DNA of 13,228 bases from Actinomycetes bacterium (GTDB lineage Bacteria; Actinomycetota; Actinomycetes; Propionibacteriales; Propionibacteriaceae). Below are positions 8,201-13,228 of the stretch, piece after piece; within the stretch, counting starts at the first letter, position 1; each line of letters begins with the position of its first letter. A program made the position numbers and the translations under genes. Under the pieces are notes generated by a model. That model ran no database searches. It worked only from the letters and a program-made list of their open reading frames with translations, and was not told where the DNA came from. The stretch spans positions 1 through 13,228 of the forward strand of contig JAEZYG010000024.1 of NCBI GenBank assembly GCA_023419175.1. The letters run 5' to 3'.

Positions 8201-8628
8201 GCGAATTCAGGCAAAGAATCGATGACCTTCTTGAAAGATTCTCGATCCTCTCCCCTCTTGATCGCTTCGATATTGGCGCCGATCATCTCGACACCGTATT
8301 TCTCTAAAACTCCCGCTTCATGCAAAGCTACCGCCGTATTTAGAGCCGTTTGTCCACCCAATGTTGGCAAGAGGGCATCGGGACGTTCCTTGGCGATAAT
8401 CTTTTCGACAAATTGAGGGGTAATGGGTTCGATATAGGTCGCATCGGCGAATTGAGGATCGGTCATGATCGTCGCCGGGTTTGAGTTGACCAAGATCACC
8501 CGATACCCCTCTTCTTTCAGGACACGACATGCCTGGGTACCGGAATAGTCAAATTCGGCTGCCTGTCCGATCACGATCGGACCAGATCCGATGACAAGAA
8601 TGGACGAGATATCGCTGCGTTTGGGCAT
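5269..8628 (-). CDS. carB: Carbamoyl phosphate synthase large subunit
   Basis: CarB uses ammonia channelled from CarA, bicarbonate and two ATP to make carbamoyl phosphate for pyrimidines and arginine. At 1119 residues it is somewhat longer than E. coli CarB (1073), but all parts are in order. The first ATP-grasp synthetase half opens with LVIGSGPIVIGQAAEFDYSG (11-30). It carries RPSYTMGG (175-182) and the metal-binding EMNPRVSRSS (305-314). An oligomerisation region covers about 420-550. The second half repeats the pattern with LILGSGPNRIGQGIEFDYS (562-580), RPSYVLGGRG (718-727) and EANPRASRT (844-852). The C-terminal allosteric MGS-like domain spans about 965-1085 (FVAAANRDKR, ATSGTA, NTPSG). 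The ATG overlaps the carA stop by one base (TGATG), with GAGGAG about 8 bases upstream, so the subunits are likely made in step. The closing ~35 residues are charged and not part of a recognised domain. Confidence 0.98.
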   Translation of the reverse strand: MPKRSDISSILVIGSGPIVIGQAAEFDYSGTQACRVLKEEGYRVILVNSNPATIMTDPQFADATYIEPITPQFVEKIIAKERPDALLPTLGGQTALNTAVALHEAGVLEKYGVEMIGANIEAIKRGEDRESFKKVIDSLPEFALGKAEVARSRICHTLDEVRAAAKELCLPVVLRPSYTMGGVGSGFAHTWEELEDLASIGLEASPVNEVLVEESILGWKEYELELMRDRSDNVVVICSIENFDPMGVHTGDSITVAPAMTLTDREYQHMRDVGIAVIRAVGVDTGGCNIQFAINPVDGRMIVIEMNPRVSRSSALASKATGFPIAKIAAKVAVGYSLDEIPNDITEQTPASFEPTLDYVVVKVPRFAFEKFPSADDTLTTHMKSVGEAMAIGRNFTEALGKALRSLEDDKAPFDFSSEIGDKDELLVRCSQPHDGRIQQMMQALRAGATLEELHEVTGVDPWFIDQLVAIYEVAQRIRLADHLDADLLRCAKRHGLSDAQIAALRKASPEVIRELRLLLGVRPVYKTVDTCAAEFVAHTPYHYSTYDEENELAKRTKPAVLILGSGPNRIGQGIEFDYSCVHAAMALSERGYEAIMVNCNPETVSTDYDTSDRLYFEPLTFEDVLEIYEAESKLGPIAGVIVQLGGQTPLKLAKKLEAAGVKIVGTQPSAIDLAEERGAFGKVLNRAGLLSPKHGMAESYEQARQIAADIGYPVLVRPSYVLGGRGMEIVYSDDALRSYIENSALISPDMPVLVDRFLDDAIEIDVDALYDGDELYLGGVMEHIEEAGVHSGDSSCSLPPATLGSAVIDQIRHSTHAIARGVGVRGLINIQYALAGDSLYVLEANPRASRTVPFVSKATGTSLAKAATLVMMGMTIAELRAEGIVRKECDGAITWKGMPIAIKEAVLPFNRFRTMDGSSVDSLLGPEMRSTGEVMGLSPTFGRSFAKGHIATYGTLPTSGTVFVAAANRDKRNIIFPIKRLADLGFTIMATSGTASMLELHGVEVTPVRKHSQGQGDHGEPTIVDLINEGKIALIFNTPSGQTAGGSPRRDGYSIRAAAIMHHVPSITTVQGLEAAVQGIESVLRDEMEVRSIQEWAAQIDDALKRKNIGQKAHISAQ

Positions 8629-9761
8629 CAGTTCTTCTCCTCACTACGGTGTTCAGTCATCATCTGGACGAATCGATCAAAAAGATATTCGGCATCGTGA
8701 GGTCCTGCCGCCGCCTCGGGATGGTATTGGACGCTGATCGCTTTCAACTGTCCATCTCGGCGTAATTCCATTCCTTCGACAACATTGTCATTGAGACAAA
8801 CATGAGAGACGTTCACCGTCCCGTAATCACTCTCAACTGGATGGTCAAGGGGCAGATCGACAGCGAAACCATGATTGTGAGCGGTGATATCGATCCTGCC
8901 AGTGGATCGTTCGATCACCGGTTGATTGATTCCACGATGCCCATATTTGAGCTTATAAGTACCGAAACCAAGAGCGCGTCCAAGTATCTGATTACCCAGG
9001 CAGATCCCGAAGAAAGGCAGATTTGCTTTCAAAGATTGACGAGCGAGATCAACGGCGTGATCGGCAGTCGCTGGATCACCTGGCCCATTGGAAAAGAAGA
9101 TCCCATCAGGATTGATCTGCATCATCTGTTCAAAGGTTGTATCGGCAGGTAAGAGGTGGACTTCAATACCACGATAAGACATCTGTTCAGGGGTAGAGGT
9201 CTTAATTCCCATATCGATTGCCGCCACAGTAAAACGTTTCTCGCCGCAGGCTTCTACCACTTCAGGATGACGGCGAGTGACCTGTTGGGGAAGATCACAT
9301 CCTTCCATCTTCGGATGGGCAAGAACGCGTTGAAGTAAAAGATTCGGATCTTTTTCCAGGGTGGAGATTCCCATGCGCATCGCTCCGTGATCGCGCAGAT
9401 GACGGGTGAGAGCTCGCGTGTCTACCCCTGCGATAGCAACGATGCCCTGATCTTTCAGGGCATCGCTAAGGCTACGTCGAGAGCGCCAATTGGAGGGGAT
9501 ACGCGCTGGATCTCGCACCACATATCCGGCAACCCAGATCTGTGCAGACTCATCGTCTTCATCGTTCCATCCCGTATTGCCGATATGGGGAGCGGTGGCA
9601 ATCACGATTTGTCCGCAATAGGAAGGATCGGTCAGAGTCTCTTGATAACCCGACATCCCGGTGGAAAATACCGCTTCTCCTAATGTCTCTCCTTCGGCTC
9701 CAAATGAATAACCTTGGAAAGAACGGCCATCTTCCAAAACCAGAATTGCCGGGTGGCTCAT
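8628..9761 (-). CDS. carA: Carbamoyl phosphate synthase small (glutaminase) subunit
   Basis: CarA hydrolyses glutamine and feeds the ammonia to CarB. The N-terminal CPSase domain (about 1-150) has FSTGMSGYQETLTDPSY (32-48) and AGVDTRALTR (111-120). The class I glutamine amidotransferase domain follows. It has the oxyanion segment SNGPGDP (224-230), the nucleophile Cys254 in FGICLGNQ, HRGINQPV (275-282), HNHGF (295-299) and the YHPEA triad residues His347 and Glu349. The catalytic set is complete and the 377-residue length is normal. The ATG at 9761 follows AGGAGG located at the very end of nusB, and the nusB stop is 2 bases upstream. In many Actinobacteria pyrR, pyrB and pyrC precede carA; here nusB is directly adjacent. 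A perfect hairpin lies within codons 98-107. Confidence 0.98.
   Translation of the reverse strand: MSHPAILVLEDGRSFQGYSFGAEGETLGEAVFSTGMSGYQETLTDPSYCGQIVIATAPHIGNTGWNDEDDESAQIWVAGYVVRDPARIPSNWRSRRSLSDALKDQGIVAIAGVDTRALTRHLRDHGAMRMGISTLEKDPNLLLQRVLAHPKMEGCDLPQQVTRRHPEVVEACGEKRFTVAAIDMGIKTSTPEQMSYRGIEVHLLPADTTFEQMMQINPDGIFFSNGPGDPATADHAVDLARQSLKANLPFFGICLGNQILGRALGFGTYKLKYGHRGINQPVIERSTGRIDITAHNHGFAVDLPLDHPVESDYGTVNVSHVCLNDNVVEGMELRRDGQLKAISVQYHPEAAAGPHDAEYLFDRFVQMMTEHRSEEKN
9440..9465 (-). repeat. Perfect 11-bp inverted repeat with 4-base loop inside carA
   Basis: CGATGCCCTGA at 9440-9450 and its exact reverse complement TCAGGGCATCG at 9455-9465 flank a 4-base loop. On the mRNA sense strand the loop is AAGA. 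The segment encodes SDALKDQGIV within the CPSase domain of CarA. No T run follows on either strand, so a classical intrinsic terminator is unlikely. The structure is seen directly; any function is unknown. Confidence 0.85.
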
Positions 9762-9776
9762 CGTTACCCTCCTAAT
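9762..9776 (-). promoter_or_regulatory. Strong ribosome binding site of carA at the nusB 3' end
   Basis: On the minus strand TTAGGAGGGTAACGATG carries a full AGGAGG about 7 bases before the carA ATG. The site overlaps the last Leu-Gly-Gly codons and the stop of nusB. It supports the carA start at 9761. Confidence 0.85.
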
Positions 9777-10285
9777 GGGTGGTCTGGACGACTCGACGCC
9801 GCCCTGCCTAATAATCCATTTAAATAGCTGACGGAATCATCGGTTGATAACCCATTGGCCAATTCCAAAGCCTCACTGATTGCGGCTGAGGAATCTATAT
9901 CGGTGTAATCCAATTCCCAGACGGCCACTCTGGCGAGATTGCGATCGATCCGAGGCATTCTCTCCAAGGTCCAATCCCCTGTCAGAGATTCGCTGATACG
10001 CTGATCGATCTGTTCATGATGGGCAATAAAGCCCCTGACGATATCTTCAGTAAAAGTGCGCAGATAGCTCTCTTCATCTTCAATGCGACGATTGAGCGAT
10101 TCGCTCACAGGGATAGCCAGAAGATCTGCCTCAAAAAGGATATCGAGAGCAGCTTTACGGGCTTTCGTCCTCGTCGTCATCGGCAACGAGGCCATATCTT
10201 TACTGCGGATTTTGATCGCCCCTGGTACCGGCGGATTTTCGCCAGCAGCCAGGGGAATCGCATCCATATGGTCGGGATGGCTCAT
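9764..10285 (-). CDS. nusB: Transcription antitermination factor NusB
   Basis: NusB binds boxA RNA with NusE (S10) and supports antitermination of rRNA operons. The all-helical NusB domain begins at TRTKARKAALDILFEADL (38-55). It continues through DIVRGFIAHHEQID (83-96), RMPRIDRNLARVAVWEL (108-124) and the C-terminal AAISEALELA and SYLNGLLGR segments, all typical. The frame opens with an ATG that shares one base with the efp stop (TGATG), giving 173 residues. The first ~35 residues are Pro-rich and not part of the usual fold. Internal ATGs at 10195 (residue 31) and 10180 (residue 36) would give a protein starting where actinobacterial NusB proteins normally start. None of the three has a good ribosome binding site, so the start is uncertain while the identity is not. 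Position just after efp is common in bacteria. Confidence 0.93.
   Translation of the reverse strand: MSHPDHMDAIPLAAGENPPVPGAIKIRSKDMASLPMTTRTKARKAALDILFEADLLAIPVSESLNRRIEDEESYLRTFTEDIVRGFIAHHEQIDQRISESLTGDWTLERMPRIDRNLARVAVWELDYTDIDSSAAISEALELANGLSTDDSVSYLNGLLGRAASSRPDHPLGG
10219..10255 (-). repeat. Nested inverted repeat in the 5' end of nusB
   Basis: CCCCTGG (10219-10225) pairs with CCAGGGG (10249-10255). Inside them GGCG (10230-10233) pairs with CGCC (10240-10243) around a 6-base loop. A direct repeat GCGGATTTT occurs at 10205-10213 and 10231-10239. The element lies between the efp stop and the internal nusB start codons at 10195 and 10180. It therefore falls either in coding sequence for an unconserved leader or in an untranslated leader. 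No T run follows. Confidence 0.6.
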
Positions 10286-10848
10286 CAGCGGTTAACGCGT
10301 CCAAGATATTCGCCGGTGGAGGTATTGACCTTGACGATCTCACCTGTAGTGATGAAGAGAGGAACTTGGATTTGCTTTCCTGTCTCCACAGTGGCTGGCT
10401 TCGTCCCTCCCGTGGAACGATCGCCTTGTAGACCGGGCTCGGTATAGGTGATTTCGAGTTCAACCGAGGCGGGCAATTCGATATAGAGAGGATTGCCCTC
10501 ATGGGTAGCTACGGTGATAGACATGCCTTCAAGCATGTAATCCTTGGCGTCACCGACGATTTCGGACGAGATGGTCATCTGATCGTAGGTCGTGGTGTCC
10601 ATAAAGACATATCCTGTGGAATCCTCGTAGAGATACTGCATATCGCTACGATCCACCTGAGCCATATCGATCTTCGTGTCAGCGGGGAAAGTGCGATCGA
10701 CAACCTTGCCATTGACCACATTCTTAATCTTGGTGCGCACCACCGTATTGCCTTTACCCGGCTTGTGATGCTGGAACCACAGAACCTGCCAGAGCTGCCC
10801 ATCGAGATCGAGCACAGTTCCGTTCTTGATGTCGTTTGTAGAAGCCAC
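10285..10848 (-). CDS. efp: Translation elongation factor P
   Basis: EF-P binds between the P and E sites of the ribosome and relieves stalling at consecutive prolines. At 187 residues it has the usual three beta-barrel domains. TNDIKNGTVLDLDGQLW (4-20) opens the KOW-like domain I. The tip loop HKPGKGNTVVRTK has Lys32 at the position that is modified in E. coli (Lys34). The central domain includes YEDSTGYVFMDTTTYDQ (74-90). The C-terminal OB domain carries the EF-P signature around TEPGLQGDRSTGGTKPATVETG. The start codon is GTG, preceded by purine-rich AAAGGGAAA. Actinobacterial EF-P commonly works without modification and has the loop PGKGP; here the residue after the second Gly is Asn. No lysyl-transferase gene is nearby. 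efp overlaps nusB by one base. Confidence 0.98.
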   Translation of the reverse strand: MASTNDIKNGTVLDLDGQLWQVLWFQHHKPGKGNTVVRTKIKNVVNGKVVDRTFPADTKIDMAQVDRSDMQYLYEDSTGYVFMDTTTYDQMTISSEIVGDAKDYMLEGMSITVATHEGNPLYIELPASVELEITYTEPGLQGDRSTGGTKPATVETGKQIQVPLFITTGEIVKVNTSTGEYLGRVNR

Positions 10849-10864
10849 GCTTTCCCTTTCGCTC

Positions 10865-10890
10865 CCGGCCGATCATAGCCTAGGCCATAG
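10865..10890 (-). promoter_or_regulatory. Possible efp promoter -10 region
   Basis: On the minus strand TATGAT (plus-strand 10872-10877) differs by one base from the -10 consensus. It would start transcription near 10865, with a leader of about 17 bases to the efp GTG. No convincing -35 hexamer is seen at the right distance. A near-palindrome (10875-10888, ATAGCCTAGGCCAT, one mismatched pair) overlaps the hexamer. The gap after secA needs a promoter somewhere, which supports the call only by position. Confidence 0.33.
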
Positions 10891-10950
10891 ACGTCTGGCG
10901 GTAAATCCGCAATCGGACAGTCTAGCCCTTTCTTCCTATCGTTGTCAGCC

Positions 10951-10987
10951 TAGCTGTCCATCTTCATGACGATGGAATGGACAGCTA
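10951..10987 (-). terminator. Inverted repeat after secA, possible terminator without T tract
   Basis: TAGCTGTCCAT (10951-10961) is the exact reverse complement of ATGGACAGCTA (10977-10987), separated by 15 bases. The stem begins 24 bases after the secA stop. No T run follows on the minus strand, so it lacks the classical intrinsic tail. Actinobacterial gene ends often carry such tail-less stems. It could also be an RNA-stabilising 3' end or a protein site. Confidence 0.5.
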
Positions 10988-11011
10988 TCTTCACAATATC
11001 GAGAGATCCCC

Positions 11012-13228
11012 TTAACGAGCCTGAGGATTACGTCCATGACAGACTTTGAATTTCTTTCCTGACCCGCATGGACAGCTCTCATTGCGTCCCACATTGGCGT
11101 AAGCATCGTGTCCCTCACGCACCGTGGTCACCTCTCCATTATCGCTTGGCGCTGAATAGCTCAATTGCTGAGGATTGTGCTGAGCGCCTTTAATCGTCAA
11201 GGAGGCATGGGAGGCTGTCTTGGCAGCGGAATCGCTATTGAGAGCCGTATCTTGTTCAGCTTCAGGAATCTGAACGTCAATATTGAATAGATATCCCACA
11301 ACTTCCTCGGCGAAACCATCTCTCATGGCATCAAACATCTGAGCGCCTTCACGCTGATATTCGACGAGCGGATCGCGTTGAGCCATGGCTCGCAATCCGA
11401 TTCCTTCGCGCAGATAGTCCATCTCATAGAGATGTTCACGCCATTTGCGATCCAAGACGTTGAGCCAAACCTGACGCTCCAATTCGCGCATATTGGCCTC
11501 GCCCAACTGATCTTCACGAGCCTGATAAGCACGCTGAGCGTCCTTGGCAAAGGCTTCAACTAATTCATCTGCACTTTCAGCGTCAATGAAATCTTCTTGT
11601 TTCAAACTCACAGGGAAGAAAGAGTTCATCTGAGCCCATAAGGCGTCCAGATCCCAATCTTCAGCAAAACCTATCGTGTATTGCTGAGCCGCCGCCCTAA
11701 TGACACGATCAACCGTGGAGTGCATCAGCTCGGAGACATCGGCCCCATGAAGAACCTTGGTACGGTCTCCATAGATCGCATGACGCTGACGGTTCATCAC
11801 ATCGTCATATTTCAAAACATTTTTACGGATCTCAAAGTTTTGAGCTTCCAACTGCTTTTGAGCGCTTTCGATGGATTTGGAGACGATCTTCATCGTCAAA
11901 GGTTCATCTTCGGGCATATCGACCGCGCTCATGACCCGCTGCACCATATCCGCTTGGAAGAGACGCAACAGATCATCTTCCAAGCTGAGATAGAAACGGC
12001 TCTCCCCCGGATCCCCTTGACGTCCAGAACGTCCACGTAACTGATTGTCGATACGACGGGATTCGTGACGCTCCGAACCGATCACATAAAGACCACCGGC
12101 TTCAACGACCTCAGCACGTTCTTTTTCGACTTCCTTTTCCAGCTCAGCCAACGTGTCATTCCACTCGGCTTCATAGCGCTCGGCATCCTCGATAGGGTCG
12201 ATTCCCTTATCGCGCAGGATCGTCTCGGTGAGGAATTCAGCATTGCCACCCAACATGATGTCGGTACCACGACCTGCCATATTCGTCGCTACGGTCACAG
12301 CTCCCTTACGTCCCGCCATGGCGACTACAGCGGCTTCTCTGGCATGTTGTTTAGCATTGAGAACTTGATGGGGAACGCCAGCTTTCTTTAATTCTTTGCT
12401 GAGCACCTCAGATTTTTCAACCGATGCAGTACCGATCAAGACAGGTTGTCCCCTGTGATGACGTTCGGTGACGTCGTTGATGATCGCTTTGAACTTCGCC
12501 GCTTCACTGCGATAGATAACATCGACATTATCTTTGCGGATCATCGGACGGTTCGTTGGGATCTCGATAACTCCCAGACCATAGATCTTTTGGAATTCGC
12601 TCTCTTCGGTCTTAGCCGTACCCGTCATACCCGCCAACTTGTTGTACATGCGGAAATAATTCTGCAAGGTGATCGTGGCTAAAGTTTGGAATTCATCTTT
12701 GATCTGGACGCCTTCTTTCGCTTCAAGAGCTTGATGCAGACCCTCGTTATAGCGTCGTCCTTCCAAGACGCGACCGGTGTGCTCGTCCACGATAGCGACC
12801 TCTTGAGCTTCGGTGACGATGTAATCACGACCGTTTCTAAACAATTCTTTCGCCTTGATCGCATTGTTCAGATAGCCAATCAAAGGGGTATTGGCAGCTT
12901 CATAAAGATTATCGATGCCTAAGAAATCTTCGGTCGTTTCAATACCATGAGCCAAGACGGCGATCGTGCGCTTTTTCTCGTCCACCTCATAATCGACATC
13001 TTTAGTCAAGCGATTTACCAGTTGAGCAAAGACTGGATACCACTGCTTATTCTCAGTCGCCGGACCGGAGATGATAAGAGGAGTTCTCGCCTCATCGATC
13101 AGAATCGAGTCAACCTCGTCCACGATGGCGTAATTATGTCCACGCTGGACAAGATCAGCCGGGCTTAAGGCCATATTGTCGCGCAGATAGTCGAAACCAA
13201 ATTCGTTATTCGTGCCGTAGGTGCTGTG
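11012..13228 (-). CDS. secA: Preprotein translocase ATPase SecA, 5' end outside window
   Basis: SecA is the ATPase motor that drives unfolded preproteins through SecYEG. The visible part is 738 residues and the frame is open at the right edge. It begins with TYGTNNEFGFDYLRDNMA, which lies around residue 175-190 in E. coli SecA, so the Walker A region is missing from the window rather than from the gene. Numbering from the edge, the Walker B DEVD is at 37-40. The crosslinking-domain end and AGMTGTAKTE fall near 199-208, GTASVEKSE near 266, TNMAGRGTD at 315-323, and the QLRGRSGRQGDPG arginine-finger motif at 396-408. The helical scaffold and wing follow. After a low-complexity linker the protein ends in a zinc-binding SEC-C motif, CPC-x8-CH (Cys719, Cys721, Cys730, His731), followed by eight residues. 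This ending is typical of SecA1, the housekeeping paralogue, and the motif is used for SecB or ribosome contacts in other bacteria. Confidence 0.98.
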   Translation of the reverse strand, partial: HSTYGTNNEFGFDYLRDNMALSPADLVQRGHNYAIVDEVDSILIDEARTPLIISGPATENKQWYPVFAQLVNRLTKDVDYEVDEKKRTIAVLAHGIETTEDFLGIDNLYEAANTPLIGYLNNAIKAKELFRNGRDYIVTEAQEVAIVDEHTGRVLEGRRYNEGLHQALEAKEGVQIKDEFQTLATITLQNYFRMYNKLAGMTGTAKTEESEFQKIYGLGVIEIPTNRPMIRKDNVDVIYRSEAAKFKAIINDVTERHHRGQPVLIGTASVEKSEVLSKELKKAGVPHQVLNAKQHAREAAVVAMAGRKGAVTVATNMAGRGTDIMLGGNAEFLTETILRDKGIDPIEDAERYEAEWNDTLAELEKEVEKERAEVVEAGGLYVIGSERHESRRIDNQLRGRSGRQGDPGESRFYLSLEDDLLRLFQADMVQRVMSAVDMPEDEPLTMKIVSKSIESAQKQLEAQNFEIRKNVLKYDDVMNRQRHAIYGDRTKVLHGADVSELMHSTVDRVIRAAAQQYTIGFAEDWDLDALWAQMNSFFPVSLKQEDFIDAESADELVEAFAKDAQRAYQAREDQLGEANMRELERQVWLNVLDRKWREHLYEMDYLREGIGLRAMAQRDPLVEYQREGAQMFDAMRDGFAEEVVGYLFNIDVQIPEAEQDTALNSDSAAKTASHASLTIKGAQHNPQQLSYSAPSDNGEVTTVREGHDAYANVGRNESCPCGSGKKFKVCHGRNPQAR

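Noticed and set aside
1..13228. Mobile element, CRISPR, toxin-antitoxin, defence or phage genes.
   Set aside because: Every open stretch is accounted for by a conserved housekeeping gene. I found no direct-repeat array, transposase motif or flanking target duplication.

Overview
The window is a dense block of housekeeping genes from a member of the Actinomycetota (Actinobacteria). All eleven genes lie on the minus strand. Four things point to this phylum: the actinobacterial integration host factor (mIHF) gene next to gmk, rpoZ and metK; an actinobacterial-type omega subunit; a PriA without a recognisable Walker A motif; and the pyrF subtype. A class 2 pyrD between carB and pyrF, and the EF-P sequence, remind me of Propionibacteriales. 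That placement is low confidence. GC is only about 50% by eye, modest for the phylum. I see no mobile element, CRISPR array, tRNA, rRNA or phage gene, and no gene that looks recently acquired.

Layout in transcription order, from high to low coordinates. secA enters from the right edge without its first ~175-190 codons and ends at 11012. A 163-base gap follows, with an 11-bp inverted repeat (possible terminator) and a possible promoter for efp. Then comes a tight run: efp, nusB, carA, carB, pyrD and pyrF. After a short AT-rich gap comes a second run: mihF, gmk, rpoZ, metK and priA. priA leaves through the left edge after 267 codons. No gene-free stretch reaches 300 bases.

The genes combine translation and transcription factors (EF-P, NusB, omega), protein export (SecA), UMP synthesis (CarAB, PyrD, PyrF), nucleoid architecture (mIHF), GMP phosphorylation (Gmk), SAM synthesis (MetK) and replication restart (PriA). 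CarAB makes carbamoyl phosphate, PyrD makes orotate and PyrF makes UMP. The intervening pyrB, pyrC and pyrE steps are not encoded here. Several junctions overlap by one base (TGATG) or are one base apart, which suggests translational coupling.

I found no convincing undescribed system. The observations most worth a second look are a perfect 11-bp hairpin inside carA, a nested hairpin in the poorly conserved 5' end of nusB, a high count of CGATCG, a substituted EF-P loop, and the absence of coaBC and of pyrR/pyrB/pyrC from their usual neighbourhoods.
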